From Streptomyces sp. 35G-GA-8 (GTDB lineage: Bacteria > Actinomycetota > Actinomycetes > Streptomycetales > Streptomycetaceae), in assembly GCF_023534745.1 (NCBI RefSeq), contig NZ_JAMHJQ010000022.1, positions 33,621 through 97,620 on the forward strand: a stretch of DNA of 64,000 nucleotides. Direction: 5' to 3'. Of the stretch, positions 7,164 through 15,767 are shown in pieces (the stretch's first letter is position 1; the number at the start of each line of letters is the position of its first letter). A program made the translations under genes and the position numbers. Under the pieces are notes generated by a model that was not told the origin of the DNA, searched no databases, and saw only the letters and a program-made list of their open reading frames with translations.

Positions 7164-8570
7164 TCACCCCCAGCGGCCCACTTCCACGTTCTCCAGCACA
7201 CCGACGGCGTCCGGCACCAGAATGGCCGCCGAGTAGTACGCCGTGACCAGGTACGAGATGATCGCCTGCTCGTCGATGCCCATGAAGCGGACCGACAGGC
7301 CCGGCTCGATCTCGTCCGGGATCCCGCTCTGCTGGAGGCCGATCACACCCTGCTCGGACTCGCCCGTACGCATACAGATGATCGACGTCGTCCGGGCGTC
7401 CGAGACCGGGATCTTGTTGCACGGGAAGATCGGCACCCCGCGCCAGGCGGGCACATGCTCGCCCGCCACCTCCACACTGGCCGGATAGAGCCCCCGCTTG
7501 TTGCACTCACGTCCGAACGCGGCGATGGCCCGCGGATGCGCGAGGAACATCTTCGAGCCGCGGCGGCGCGAGAGCAGCTCGTCCATGTCGTCCGGGCTCG
7601 GCCCGCCGTCGTGCGGCTGGAGCCGCTGTCCGTAGTCGCAGTTGTTGAGCAGACCGAACTCACGGTTGTTGATCAGCTCATGCTCCTGGCGTTCACGCAA
7701 CGCCTCGACCGTGAGCCGCAACTGCTGCTCGGTCTGGTTCATGGGCTGGTTGTAGAGGTCGGCGACCCGGCTGTGCACCTTCAGCACGGTCTGCGCGACG
7801 CTCAGTTCGTACTCGCGCGGCGCCACCTCGTAGTCGACGAACGTATGGGGCACGACGCTCTCGCCGACATGACCGGCGGAGAGATCGATCTCGGCCTCGC
7901 CGTACTTGTTGGTGCGCTGATGCGGTACGGACACCACCGCGGCCAGATGGTCCCGCAGCGACTCCTCGCGCTCCGCGAGGCTGAGCACGTCCCGCCGGCT
8001 CAGCACCAGCACGGTGCAGGCCGTGGCCGCCTTCGCGGTGTAGTTCCAGGTGGCCTCCCCGTCCACCAGGGCCTGATCGCCGAAGTACGCCCCGTCGGCG
8101 AGCACTTCGAGCACCGCGTCGCCCCCGTAGGGACCCGAGCCCACCTTCTCGACCCGGCCGTGCGCTAGGAGGAAGACCTCGTCCGCCGCGTCGCCGGAGG
8201 CCACCAGGACCTGGCCCGCCGCGAACTCCCGCTGCTCGCAGCGGCGTGCCAGCTCGGACAGCACACCGTCGTCGCCGTACGCGCGCAGCGCCGGCAGCTC
8301 GCCGAGCTCGGCGGGGACGACCGTCACCCGGTCCCCCGTCTGCACGAACGTCACACGTCCGTCGCCGACCGCGTAGCTGAGCCTGCGGTTCACCCGGTAC
8401 GTACCGCCCTGAATCTGCACCCAAGGCAGCATCCGCAGCAGCCACCGCGAGGTGATCTCCTGCATCTGCGGTACCGACTTGGTGGTGGTCGCCAGGTTCC
8501 GGGCGGCGGCCGTCCCCAGACTCTGCTGGGACGGCGGCTGCGCTGCCAGAACCTCGTTACCAACCGACAT
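7164..8570 (-). CDS. family 2B encapsulin shell protein with cyclic-nucleotide-binding domain (EshA-like)
   Basis: A 468-aa protein. Residues 1-85 are an N-terminal arm and start of the HK97-like fold ([30 protein letters not shown]). Residues of about 95-210 are an inserted cyclic-nucleotide-binding domain ([28 protein letters not shown], then [13 protein letters not shown]). Residues of about 215-468 complete the shell fold ([32 protein letters not shown] and the Ile-rich end [21 protein letters not shown]). This architecture is that of family 2B encapsulins, which include EshA of S. griseus, known for a ppGpp/developmental phenotype. The CNB domain lacks an obvious RSA-type phosphate-binding Arg (the segment reads DGEATWNY), so the ligand may not be cAMP. 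GGGGAGAG precedes the ATG. The shell is expected to enclose the prenyl synthase encoded 3'. Confidence 0.9.
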   Translation of the reverse strand: MSVGNEVLAAQPPSQQSLGTAAARNLATTTKSVPQMQEITSRWLLRMLPWVQIQGGTYRVNRRLSYAVGDGRVTFVQTGDRVTVVPAELGELPALRAYGDDGVLSELARRCEQREFAAGQVLVASGDAADEVFLLAHGRVEKVGSGPYGGDAVLEVLADGAYFGDQALVDGEATWNYTAKAATACTVLVLSRRDVLSLAEREESLRDHLAAVVSVPHQRTNKYGEAEIDLSAGHVGESVVPHTFVDYEVAPREYELSVAQTVLKVHSRVADLYNQPMNQTEQQLRLTVEALRERQEHELINNREFGLLNNCDYGQRLQPHDGGPSPDDMDELLSRRRGSKMFLAHPRAIAAFGRECNKRGLYPASVEVAGEHVPAWRGVPIFPCNKIPVSDARTTSIICMRTGESEQGVIGLQQSGIPDEIEPGLSVRFMGIDEQAIISYLVTAYYSAAILVPDAVGVLENVEVGRWG

Positions 8571-8702
8571 GAACTCTCCCCTTCGATCATGTACCGATCT
8601 GCGAGAAGAATGGTTCCATCACGTGGCGTGCAATCGCCATTACACATATGAGTGGGACTGGATCACCCAGAACGGGGAATTACGCGCGCACATTTGTCAT
8701 AT

Positions 8703-8800
8703 CCGGGACACCTCACGCCCGGACACCTCACGCCCGGGACACCGCACGCCCGGGAACACCTCACGCCCAGGAACACCTCACGCCCGGGAACACCGCGCAC
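8703..8800. repeat. 15-17 bp tandem repeat, six units, in a divergent gap
   Basis: Units of CCGGGACACCTCACGC start at 8703, 8719, 8734, 8750, 8767 and 8784, between the encapsulin start and the divergent PLP-enzyme start. Length varies by one base between units, typical of slippage. CCGGG at each junction could form local hairpins. Confidence 0.85.
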
Positions 8801-8824
8801 CCGGGGTGGCGCCACAATGAAGGG

Positions 8825-9766
8825 GTGCCCAGCCACCACGCGCCCGACCTCGCCGATCTGCGGCCCCGGCTGCCCTCGCCGCTGGTGCCCGCCGACGACG
8901 AGCGCTTCGCGCGCCACGGCGTACGGCTGCTGCTCAAACGTGACGATCTGATCCACCCCGAACTGCCCGGCAACAAGTGGCGGAAACTCGCGCCCAATCT
9001 GCGGGCCGCGGCCGCGAGCGGCCGGCGGACCCTGCTGACCTTCGGTGGCGCGTACTCCAACCATCTGCGGGCGACCGCCGCCGCGGGCCGGCTCCTCGGC
9101 TTCACCACCGTCGGTGTCGTACGGGGCGAGGAGCTGGCGGGACAGCCGCTCAATCCGTCGCTCGCCCGGTGCGCCGCCGACGGGATGCGGCTGTGTTTCG
9201 TGGACCGCGCGGCCTACCGGCGCAAGACAGAGCCCGAGATGGTGGCAGCCGTCCTCGGCCGGGCGGGACTGGAGCGCGAGGGCGTGTACGTCGTACCGGA
9301 AGGCGGCAGCAACGCGCTCGCGGCCCAAGGCTGCGCCGAGCTGGGCCGGGAGCTGCGCGGCGTGGCCGACATCGTCGCCGTGGCCTGCGGCACCGGCGGG
9401 ACGCTCGCGGGGCTCGCCGCCGGGCTCGGGAGCGGTCAGCGGGCCCTGGGATTCCCGGTGCTCAGGGGCGACTTCCTGGAGCGGGGGATACGGGAGCTCC
9501 AACAGGCGGCGTTCGGCGGCCCTGTCGGCGACTGGCGGCTCGACGGACGCTTCCACTTCGGCGGCTTCGCCCGTACCACCCCCGCGCTCGACGCGTTCGC
9601 CGAGGAGTTCGGGGAGCGGCACGGGCTGCGGGTGGAACGTCTCTATGTCGCCAAAATGCTGTACGGCCTGACCGCACTGGCCGAGGAGGGCGCCCTTCGG
9701 CCGGGCACGACCGTCGCCGCCGTCATCACGGGCCAACCGGAGCCATCCGGTGCCGAGCCGTCCTAG
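8825..9766 (+). CDS. PLP-dependent D-cysteine desulfhydrase/ACC deaminase family enzyme
   Basis: A 313-aa fold-type II PLP enzyme. The PLP lysine is in GNKWRKL (about residue 50), with upstream KRDDLIHPELPGNK. The phosphate-binding glycine loop is CGTGGTLAG, and FGGAYSNHLRA matches the family's substrate-carboxylate segment. Members degrade D-cysteine or 1-aminocyclopropane-1-carboxylate; this sequence alone does not separate the two. The start is taken as the GTG at 8825, where homology begins. The open frame runs upstream through a minisatellite that encodes only low-complexity sequence. There is no well-spaced ribosome site, so translation may be leaderless. It is divergent from the encapsulin operon across a 254-bp gap. 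Confidence 0.85.
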   Translation: MPSHHAPDLADLRPRLPSPLVPADDERFARHGVRLLLKRDDLIHPELPGNKWRKLAPNLRAAAASGRRTLLTFGGAYSNHLRATAAAGRLLGFTTVGVVRGEELAGQPLNPSLARCAADGMRLCFVDRAAYRRKTEPEMVAAVLGRAGLEREGVYVVPEGGSNALAAQGCAELGRELRGVADIVAVACGTGGTLAGLAAGLGSGQRALGFPVLRGDFLERGIRELQQAAFGGPVGDWRLDGRFHFGGFARTTPALDAFAEEFGERHGLRVERLYVAKMLYGLTALAEEGALRPGTTVAAVITGQPEPSGAEPS

Positions 9767-9793
9767 GGCGTGTCCGGAGCGGCCGGAGCCGTC

Positions 9794-11389
9794 TCAGTCC
9801 TCCTCGCGATAGGCCGCCGCCTCCTCCAGGTCCAGTCTGCGCAGCAGCGTCCGCATCATCTCGTCGTCGATCCGCCGCCGGTCGCGCAGCTCCACGAACA
9901 CCGCGCGCTCCGCCTCGATCATCTCCCGCGACAGCCGCCGGTAGGTGTCGTCCGCCGACTCCCCGGTCACCTCGTTGACCGACCCGAGCCGCTCCCAGAC
10001 GGCGTTGCGGCGGCGCTCCAGGACGTGCCGGAGCCGTTCGGCCAGCGGTGGTGGCAGCGCGTTGCGCTCGTCGGCCAGCAGGGCGTCCAGCCGCCGTTCC
10101 GCCGCCCCCGAGGCCTCGCTCTGCGCCTGCGCCTCGGCAAGGGTCTCGGCCTGCCGGTCGCGCCCCGGGATCTTCAGCAGCCGGATCAGCGGAGGCAGCG
10201 TGAGGCCCTGCACGACCAGGGTGCCGATCACGGTCGTGAACGTCAGGAACAGGACGAGATTTCGCCCGGGGAACGGCTGTCCGTCGTCCAGCGTCAGCGG
10301 GATCGAGAACGCGATCGCCAGCGACACCACTCCGCGCATCCCGGCCCAGCCGACGATCAGCGGCGCGGTCCAATTGGTGTCCGGTTCGCGTTCCCTGATC
10401 CTCCGGGACAGCGCGCGCGGCAGGAAGGTCGCCGGATAGACCCAGACGAATCTGATCGCCACCACCACCACGAAGACGCCCACCGCGTACAGCAGCGATT
10501 CCCCGACCCCGTACTCCCCCAGCCCCTTGAGCACATGGGGCAGTTGGAGCCCGATCAGCGCGAACACCGCCGACTCCAGGACGAACGCGATCATCTTCCA
10601 CACCGCCGCTTCCTGGAGCCGGGTCTCGAAGTCCACCTGCCAGGAACGGTGTCCGAGATACAGCGCCACCACGACGACGGCCAGCACCCCGGACGCGCCC
10701 ACGTGTTCGGCCAGCGCGTAGGCGAGGAACGGGATGAGCAGCGAGAGGGTGTTTTGGAGCAGCGCCTCGGTCAGATGGGTACGCAGCCAGTGCAGGGGCA
10801 CCATGAGGACCAGCCCCACCCCGATGCCGCCGAGCGACGCCAGAGCGAACTCCCCGATCCCGCCGGCCCAGCTCGCGCCCGCGCCGACCGCGGCGGCCAG
10901 CGCCACCTTGAACGCGGTGATGGCGGTCGCGTCGTTCACCAGGGACTCGCCCTGGAGGATGGTGGTGATCCGGTTCGGCAGCCCCAGTTTGCGCGCGATG
11001 GCCGTGGCCGCGACCGCGTCGGGGGGCGCGATCACCGCGCCCAGCACCAGCGCGGCGGTCAACGGGAGATCGGGCACCAGCAGGAACACCAGCCAGCCCA
11101 CCGCGACCGTCGCGAAGAGGACATACCCCACCGAGAGCAGCGCGACCGGCCTGATGTTCGCCCGCAGATCGAGATACGAACTGTCCACCGCGGCCGTGTA
11201 CAACAGCGGCGGCAGCACCAGCGGCAGCACGATATGCGGATTCAGTGTGTAGTCCGGTACGCCCGGAACATACGAGGCGCCCAGCCCCACGGCGACCAAC
11301 AGCAGCGGCGCGGCCACCGGTGTCCTGCGCGCCGCGCCTGCGATGGCCGCGCTCCCCGCCACCAGCGCGATCAGCGGCAATACGTCCAT
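9794..11389 (-). CDS. CPA1-family Na+/H+ antiporter
   Basis: A 531-aa cation/proton antiporter of the NhaP/CPA1 type. About 12 hydrophobic segments cover residues 1-400, followed by an Arg/Glu-rich cytoplasmic tail of about 120 residues with coiled-coil character (AERRLDALLADERNALPPPLAERLRHVLERR). Conserved transport residues are in GAVIAPPDAVAATAI, with the PPD aspartate, and GESLVNDATA, with the ND pair. It likely expels Na+ for pH and salt homeostasis. Its start is only 35 bp from a divergent small UBP-type zinc-finger gene, so the two share a promoter region. It is convergent with the PLP-enzyme gene, 27 bp away. Confidence 0.92.
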   Translation of the reverse strand: MDVLPLIALVAGSAAIAGAARRTPVAAPLLLVAVGLGASYVPGVPDYTLNPHIVLPLVLPPLLYTAAVDSSYLDLRANIRPVALLSVGYVLFATVAVGWLVFLLVPDLPLTAALVLGAVIAPPDAVAATAIARKLGLPNRITTILQGESLVNDATAITAFKVALAAAVGAGASWAGGIGEFALASLGGIGVGLVLMVPLHWLRTHLTEALLQNTLSLLIPFLAYALAEHVGASGVLAVVVVALYLGHRSWQVDFETRLQEAAVWKMIAFVLESAVFALIGLQLPHVLKGLGEYGVGESLLYAVGVFVVVVAIRFVWVYPATFLPRALSRRIREREPDTNWTAPLIVGWAGMRGVVSLAIAFSIPLTLDDGQPFPGRNLVLFLTFTTVIGTLVVQGLTLPPLIRLLKIPGRDRQAETLAEAQAQSEASGAAERRLDALLADERNALPPPLAERLRHVLERRRNAVWERLGSVNEVTGESADDTYRRLSREMIEAERAVFVELRDRRRIDDEMMRTLLRRLDLEEAAAYREED

Positions 11390-11424
11390 TCCACGTCCTC
11401 TGCACCCGTCGTAACCTGGTCATC

Positions 11425-11685
11425 ATGAGCGAGTGCCCCCACGTTGCGGAACTGCCGCGCCCCGAGCCCGCGCCACGCACCGACACCTGCCGCGAGTGCG
11501 TCACGGCCGGCAGCCACCCCGTACAGCTGCGGATCTGTCTCGTCTGCGGCGAGATCGGCTGCTGTGACTCCTCGCCCTACCAACACGCGACACAACACTT
11601 CAAGGACACGGGTCATGCCGTGATGCGGAGTTTCGAGCCCGGGGAGAGCTGGCGGTGGTGCTACGTGGACGGTTCGATCGTCTGA
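11425..11685 (+). CDS. UBP-type zinc-finger protein, 86 aa
   Basis: A compact single-domain protein with the ligand pattern of the UBP (ubiquitin hydrolase) zinc finger: MSECPHVAELP, then CRECV, CLVCGEIGCCD, and three spaced histidines in YQHATQHFKDTGHAVMRSFE, followed by the SWRWCYVDG strand. In eukaryotes this finger binds the ubiquitin C terminus, but Streptomyces has no canonical ubiquitin, so the bacterial ligand is unknown. The ATG at 11425 has no Shine-Dalgarno sequence and the divergent antiporter starts 35 bp away, so it is probably leaderless. Divergent pairing with the antiporter hints at a regulatory role. Confidence 0.9.
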   Translation: MSECPHVAELPRPEPAPRTDTCRECVTAGSHPVQLRICLVCGEIGCCDSSPYQHATQHFKDTGHAVMRSFEPGESWRWCYVDGSIV

Positions 11686-11944
11686 CGACTGGGTACGTCA
11701 ACCCTCCGCCGGTTCTTCGTAATTGAACGTCAGGAACCTCTAGCCACTTTCCGTGTTCATATGGTTACCATGGGTGACAGTCGCTGGGTGGGGGTCCCGG
11801 CGACACAGCACCATGGATCGCGATAGCGTCGCCACTCCAGAGCGGCTACGTACCGACCGGCTACGTACCGACTACGTACCGCAAGGCTCCTGGACACCCC
11901 TTGTCCCTGAGCCCAGAAGAGCTTGTGCCACCTTGGAGGTGAGG

Positions 11945-12358
11945 GTGTCCCAGATCGCAGGCGAGCCCGGGACCGAGGACTTCGTGGAAGTCCGGCTGCC
12001 CGCTGCGGGTGCCTACCTGTCCGTGCTGCGTACGGCCACAGCCGGCCTCGCGGCGCGCTTGGACTTCACCCTCGACGAGATCGAGGACCTCCGCATCGCG
12101 GTGGACGAGGCCTGCGCGATCCTGCTCCAGCAGGCCGTACCGGGCTCCGTACTCAGCTGCGTCTTCCGGCTCATCGAGGACGCGCTCGAAGTGACCGTGT
12201 CGGCGCCCACCACCGACGGGCGCGCGCCGGAGCGCGACACCTTCGCCTGGACAGTGCTCTCCGCGCTGGCCGGCAAGGTCGACTCGACGGTCGCGGAGGA
12301 CCGTACGGTCACGATCAGCCTCTACAAACAGCGCGGCGCGGGACCCGGGCCGGCGTGA
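11945..12358 (+). CDS. rshA: RsbW-like anti-sigma factor for SigH
   Basis: A 137-aa histidine-kinase-like ATPase of the RsbW/SpoIIAB class that would hold SigH inactive by binding it. The N box is FTLDEIEDLRIAVDEACAILLQQA (residues of about 36-60). The rest of the Bergerat fold is short: a G-box is hard to recognise in the last 50 residues, which suggests weak or absent ATP binding. GGAGGTGAG lies five bases before the GTG at 11945, deciding this start over an ATG-led open frame at 11753. Its TGA overlaps the next gene's GTG (GTGA). The gene pair matches the S. coelicolor anti-sigma (rshA/ushX/prsH)-sigH operon. Confidence 0.85.
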   Translation: MSQIAGEPGTEDFVEVRLPAAGAYLSVLRTATAGLAARLDFTLDEIEDLRIAVDEACAILLQQAVPGSVLSCVFRLIEDALEVTVSAPTTDGRAPERDTFAWTVLSALAGKVDSTVAEDRTVTISLYKQRGAGPGPA

Positions 12359-13338
12359 GGAACGGGGACGGTCCGGTGCGTGACGAGGGGCGCATCCCAC
12401 GGGAGCCGCGGGAAGGGCACGAAGCTCCGTCGGAGCCGGTGCCCGCCCCCGCGGGCATCCCGGAGCAGCAGGCCCGACCCCACCCGGAGGACGGACTTGA
12501 CGGCCAGACGGCCGCGGCGGAGCAGGCGCAGGCAGAGCGGGCGGCCACTATGAGCGAGCAGCACAACGACAAGCACCACGATCCACATGACCGCAGCGGG
12601 GCGCGGGCGATGTTCATCGAGCTGCGCAAGCTGCCTGACGGCTCGCCCGAGAAGGCGGACCTCCGCAATCAGCTGGTGCGGATGCATCTGCCGCTGGTCG
12701 AGCATCTGGCGAGACGGTTCCGCAATCGCGGCGAGCCGCTGGACGATCTGACCCAGGTCGCCACCATCGGTCTGATCAAGTCCGTCGACCGGTTCGATCC
12801 GGAGCGTGGTGTCGAGTTCTCGACCTATGCGACGCCGACGGTCGTCGGGGAGATCAAGCGGCACTTCCGGGACAAGGGCTGGGCGGTCCGGGTGCCGCGC
12901 CGCCTCCAGGAACTGCGGCTCGCCCTGACGACGGCCACCGCCGAACTCTCCCAGCAGCACGGCCGTTCGCCCACGGTCCATGAACTGGCGGAGCGGCTGG
13001 GCATCTCGGAGGAAGAGGTCCTGGAGGGTCTGGAGTCCGCCAACGCGTACTCCACACTGTCGCTGGACGTCCCGGACACGGACGACGAGTCCCCGGCGGT
13101 CGCGGACACACTGGGCGCGGAGGACGAGGCGCTGGAGGGCGTCGAGTACCGCGAGTCGCTGAAGCCGCTGCTGGAGGATCTGCCGCCACGGGAGAAGCGG
13201 ATTCTTCTGCTCCGTTTCTTCGGCAATATGACGCAGTCGCAGATCGCGCAGGAGGTCGGCATCTCGCAGATGCATGTCTCGCGACTGCTGGCCCGCACGC
13301 TCGCGCAGCTGCGCGAGCGGCTGTTGGTCGAGGAGTAG
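12355..13338 (+). CDS. sigH: SigB/SigF-family RNA polymerase sigma factor SigH
   Basis: A group 3 sigma factor, 327 aa from the GTG that overlaps the anti-sigma stop. The first about 70 residues are a Pro/Glu/Ala-rich, probably disordered extension. Region 2 follows (LVRMHLPLVEHLARRFRNRGEPLDDLTQVATIGLIKSVDRFDPERGVEFSTYATP), then region 3 (TATAELSQQHGRSPTVHELAERLG) and region 4 (LPPREKRILLLRFFGNMTQSQIAQEVGISQMHVSRLLARTL). Other starts are a GTG at 12376 and an ATG at 12550 giving a 262-aa core. The frame also stays open upstream to a TTG at 11923, i.e. 471 codons or about 51 kDa, overlapping the anti-sigma gene out of frame. Several SigH sizes are known in S. coelicolor. Confidence 0.92.
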   Translation: MRNGDGPVRDEGRIPREPREGHEAPSEPVPAPAGIPEQQARPHPEDGLDGQTAAAEQAQAERAATMSEQHNDKHHDPHDRSGARAMFIELRKLPDGSPEKADLRNQLVRMHLPLVEHLARRFRNRGEPLDDLTQVATIGLIKSVDRFDPERGVEFSTYATPTVVGEIKRHFRDKGWAVRVPRRLQELRLALTTATAELSQQHGRSPTVHELAERLGISEEEVLEGLESANAYSTLSLDVPDTDDESPAVADTLGAEDEALEGVEYRESLKPLLEDLPPREKRILLLRFFGNMTQSQIAQEVGISQMHVSRLLARTLAQLRERLLVEE

Positions 13339-13486
13339 AGCGGCAGCACGGAGGAGCGGAACGGCAGGGGCGGGCGCGGGGGCCCGCCGCGCCGGGTCTC
13401 GCTCCACGGCCAAGGGCTACCCGCCACCGGCCACGGACTGCCTGCCCGCGGGCCGGCGGGAAGCGGCTACGAGCTACGGGCCGGCG

Positions 13487-13924
13487 CTACCGCTGGGAGT
13501 CCGCCGGGCCCCGGATGCCGAGGGCTTCCGTGGTGGTCGGGTTGACCAGCAGGACCAGCCCCGTCACCGCGACCACCGCGAGCGCGATTCCGGCCGGGAT
13601 CATGCCGCCGGTGGAGGTCAGCAGCGTATAGGCGACGGGCAGCGCCATGATCTGGGTGATCAGCGCGGGCCCCCGGCTCCAGGCGCGCCGCAGCAGCAGC
13701 CCGCGCGCGGCGATCAGCGGGATGACACCGAGCGCGATCAGGGTGACCCCGCCCATCTCCGCCTGCTCCGGGCTGTCGGGTTTCCCGAGCAACCCCATCA
13801 CCAGCAGATACACACCGCCGACGAGCAGCGCCAGGGCTTCGAGCCCACAGGCGCCGGCCGCCGCGGTCAGGCGCGTGGGGCGCGGGGAGGACACGGGGGA
13901 GGTCTGCTCGCTGCTGCTGCTCAC
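13487..13924 (-). CDS. small integral membrane protein
   Basis: About 145 aa. A Ser/Thr-rich N terminus (SSSSEQTSPVSSPRPTR) is followed by four hydrophobic segments (LEALALLVGGVYLLVMGL, GGVTLIALGVIPLIA, LITQIMALPVAYTLL and MIPAGIALAVVAVTGLVLLV). There is no catalytic motif. The start is taken as the GTG at 13924, where an ACCCTTGCAGGGT palindrome abuts the codon and no ribosome site is visible. It is convergent with sigH and divergent from the lipid kinase gene. Unrecognised function. Confidence 0.75.
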   Translation of the reverse strand: MSSSSEQTSPVSSPRPTRLTAAAGACGLEALALLVGGVYLLVMGLLGKPDSPEQAEMGGVTLIALGVIPLIAARGLLLRRAWSRGPALITQIMALPVAYTLLTSTGGMIPAGIALAVVAVTGLVLLVNPTTTEALGIRGPADSQR

Positions 13925-14027
13925 CCTTGCAGGGTAACCACCCGGCCGCCCCTCACCCCCCGACAGGCCCCGCCGCCGCGGGCTCCCGGGGGCGGGCCCC
14001 CGGCGCCCGGCCGGTAATCTGCTCGGC

Positions 14028-14996
14028 ATGCGCGCACTTCTTGTGGTCAATCCGGCAGCAACCACCACCAGTGCCCGCACACGAGACGTACTGATCCACG
14101 CGCTCGCCAGCGAGATGAAGCTCGAAGCGGTGACCACCGAGTACCGCGGACACGCCCGCGACCTGGGAAGACGCGCCGCCGACTCGGACGATATCGAGTT
14201 GGTCGTCGCCCTCGGGGGTGACGGCACCGTCAACGAGGTCGTCAACGGACTGCTGCACAACGGCCCCGATCCCGAGCGGCTGCCGCGTCTCGCGGTGGTC
14301 CCCGGCGGTTCGACCAATGTCTTCGCCCGTGCGCTCGGACTGCCCAATGACGCGGTCGAGGCGACCGGCGCGATCCTGGACGCGCTCGCTCTGCGGAGCG
14401 AACGTACGGTCGGTCTGGGACTGGCGGCCGGGACACCGGGAACCGAGGACGAGTCCGTGCCCCCGCGCTGGTTCACCTTCTGCGCCGGCTTCGGCTTCGA
14501 CGCGGGGGTGATCGGGCGGGTCGAACAACAACGGGAGCGCGGGAAACGTTCGACGCACGCCCTCTATGTGCGCCAGGTGGTACGGCAGTTCCTGGAGGAG
14601 CCGCATCGGCGAGGCGGGCTGATCACACTGGAACGCCCCGGTGAGGATCCGGTGAAAGATCTTGTTCTCTCCATAATCTGCAACACCGCCCCCTGGACCT
14701 ACCTGGGCAATCGTCCGGTGTACGCGTCTCCCGCGGCCTCTTTCGATCTGGCTCTCGATGTCCTCGGGTTGACCAGAATGTCGACTCCCGCGGTGGCGAG
14801 ATATGCGACCCAATTGCTCACTTCTACCCCTGATCGGGGCCCCCGCGGACGCCATGCGGTGTCACTTCATGACCTGACCGACTTCACCTTGCATTCCAAG
14901 GCACCCCTCCCCTTCCAGATGGACGGCGACCACCTTGGACTGCGCACGAGCGTGACGTTCACAGGCGTACGCCGTGCACTGCGTGTGATTGTGTGA
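14028..14996 (+). CDS. diacylglycerol/lipid kinase (DagK family)
   Basis: A 322-aa DAGKc-domain kinase. It begins MRALLVVNPAA, the first nucleotide-binding strand, and carries the signature LGGDGTVNEVVNGL at about residue 64 and PGGSTNVFARALGLP, which positions ATP. The C-terminal beta-sandwich domain ends with FQMDGDHLG and the R-x-V-I-V strand. It would phosphorylate diacylglycerol or a related lipid at the membrane inner face, feeding phospholipid synthesis. The ATG at 14028 begins at the family's N terminus. Downstream is the long wblE leader. Confidence 0.9.
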   Translation: MRALLVVNPAATTTSARTRDVLIHALASEMKLEAVTTEYRGHARDLGRRAADSDDIELVVALGGDGTVNEVVNGLLHNGPDPERLPRLAVVPGGSTNVFARALGLPNDAVEATGAILDALALRSERTVGLGLAAGTPGTEDESVPPRWFTFCAGFGFDAGVIGRVEQQRERGKRSTHALYVRQVVRQFLEEPHRRGGLITLERPGEDPVKDLVLSIICNTAPWTYLGNRPVYASPAASFDLALDVLGLTRMSTPAVARYATQLLTSTPDRGPRGRHAVSLHDLTDFTLHSKAPLPFQMDGDHLGLRTSVTFTGVRRALRVIV

Positions 14997-15313
14997 GTGG
15001 AAGGGGCCAAAGTCCTTTCACTCGAACGTTTAGGCTGGCATCCACCCCATGGAAGTACGGCTGTGACCTAGTCGACACCGAGGAATCAAAAAAAACTTTC
15101 CAGAAGGGGTTGTATCCGCCGCCGAGGTTTGCGAATCTCTACATGGCGCTCGGGACGGCCCGCAACATCGGCCTCCCTGAGAGCCAGAACCCCTCCTCAA
15201 ACCAAGGACCCCACCAGTTTCTGCTGGCGGTCGGCCCTTCCCTTGTCGGGGGATTCGTGAAAGCGTTCACATTCACAAGCAATCTGCATGTAATACCAAG
15301 AGAGGTAGCAGCC
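14997..15313 (+). other. 317-bp wblE leader/promoter region
   Basis: No coding signal. It contains an unusual A8 run (15088-15095) in very GC-rich DNA and an AT-richer stretch immediately before wblE (TTCACATTCACAAGCAATC). These fit promoter and 5'-UTR sequence, but I cannot assign exact -35/-10 boxes with confidence. Confidence 0.5.
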
Positions 15314-15571
15314 ATGGACTGGCGTCACAACGCCGTTTGCCGCGAGGAAGACCCCGAGCTGTTCTTCCCCATCGGCAACACCGGTCCTGCGCTGCTGCAG
15401 ATCGAGGAAGCCAAGGCCGTCTGCCGTCGCTGCCCCGTCATGGAGCAGTGCCTGCAGTGGGCACTTGAGTCCGGCCAGGACTCGGGTGTCTGGGGTGGCC
15501 TCAGCGAGGACGAGCGCCGCGCTATGAAGCGCCGCGCCGCTCGTAACCGGGCGCGTAACGCGACCGCCTGA
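15314..15571 (+). CDS. wblE: WhiB-family iron-sulfur regulator WblE
   Basis: An 85-aa Wbl protein. The four [4Fe-4S]-ligand cysteines are C9, C37, C40 and C46 (CREED, then CRRCPVMEQC). The G-VWGG turn (SGVWGGLSEDERR) follows, and a basic C-terminal DNA-binding tail (KRRAARNRARNATA) ends the protein. This is the WhiB1/WblE subclass; it lies next to a PdtaS-like kinase as whiB1 does in mycobacteria. Wbl proteins bind the primary sigma factor's region 4 and respond to NO or redox. AGAGG lies nine bases before the ATG, and a strong hairpin terminator follows at 15686. Confidence 0.93.
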   Translation: MDWRHNAVCREEDPELFFPIGNTGPALLQIEEAKAVCRRCPVMEQCLQWALESGQDSGVWGGLSEDERRAMKRRAARNRARNATA

Positions 15572-15685
15572 AGCACCCCGCCACAAGCCCTGGCCGGCGG
15601 AGCGTACAGCGTGTACGCATAGCCCCGCCCCCGAAACGCAGCGCGCAGTACCCCCCGATGCGCATCGCAAAGTGAGCTTCGAGCC

Positions 15686-15717
15686 GAGCCCCGGACCGTC
15701 ACCACGGTCCGGGGCTC
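15686..15717 (+). terminator. terminator after wblE
   Basis: A perfect 13-bp stem (GAGCCCCGGACCG/CGGTCCGGGGCTC) with a six-base loop and no T-tract, typical of Streptomyces. It could also serve the convergent kinase gene. Confidence 0.8.
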
Positions 15718-15767
15718 GCTGCTGTGCCGGGCGGTACGAAAATATGCCCCCGCCTCCCCCGCGACGG

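Noticed and set aside
8703-8800. Possible CRISPR array
   Set aside because: The units are contiguous without unique spacers and vary in length by single bases, so this is a minisatellite. The same holds for 38709-38813.
8825-9766. PLP enzyme as encapsulin cargo
   Set aside because: It is divergently transcribed, lacks a disordered targeting tail from its likely start, and is not the cysteine desulfurase type packed by family 2A shells.
15082-15111. SigR promoter before wblE
   Set aside because: GGAAT and GTT are present but separated by 22 bases instead of 18-19.
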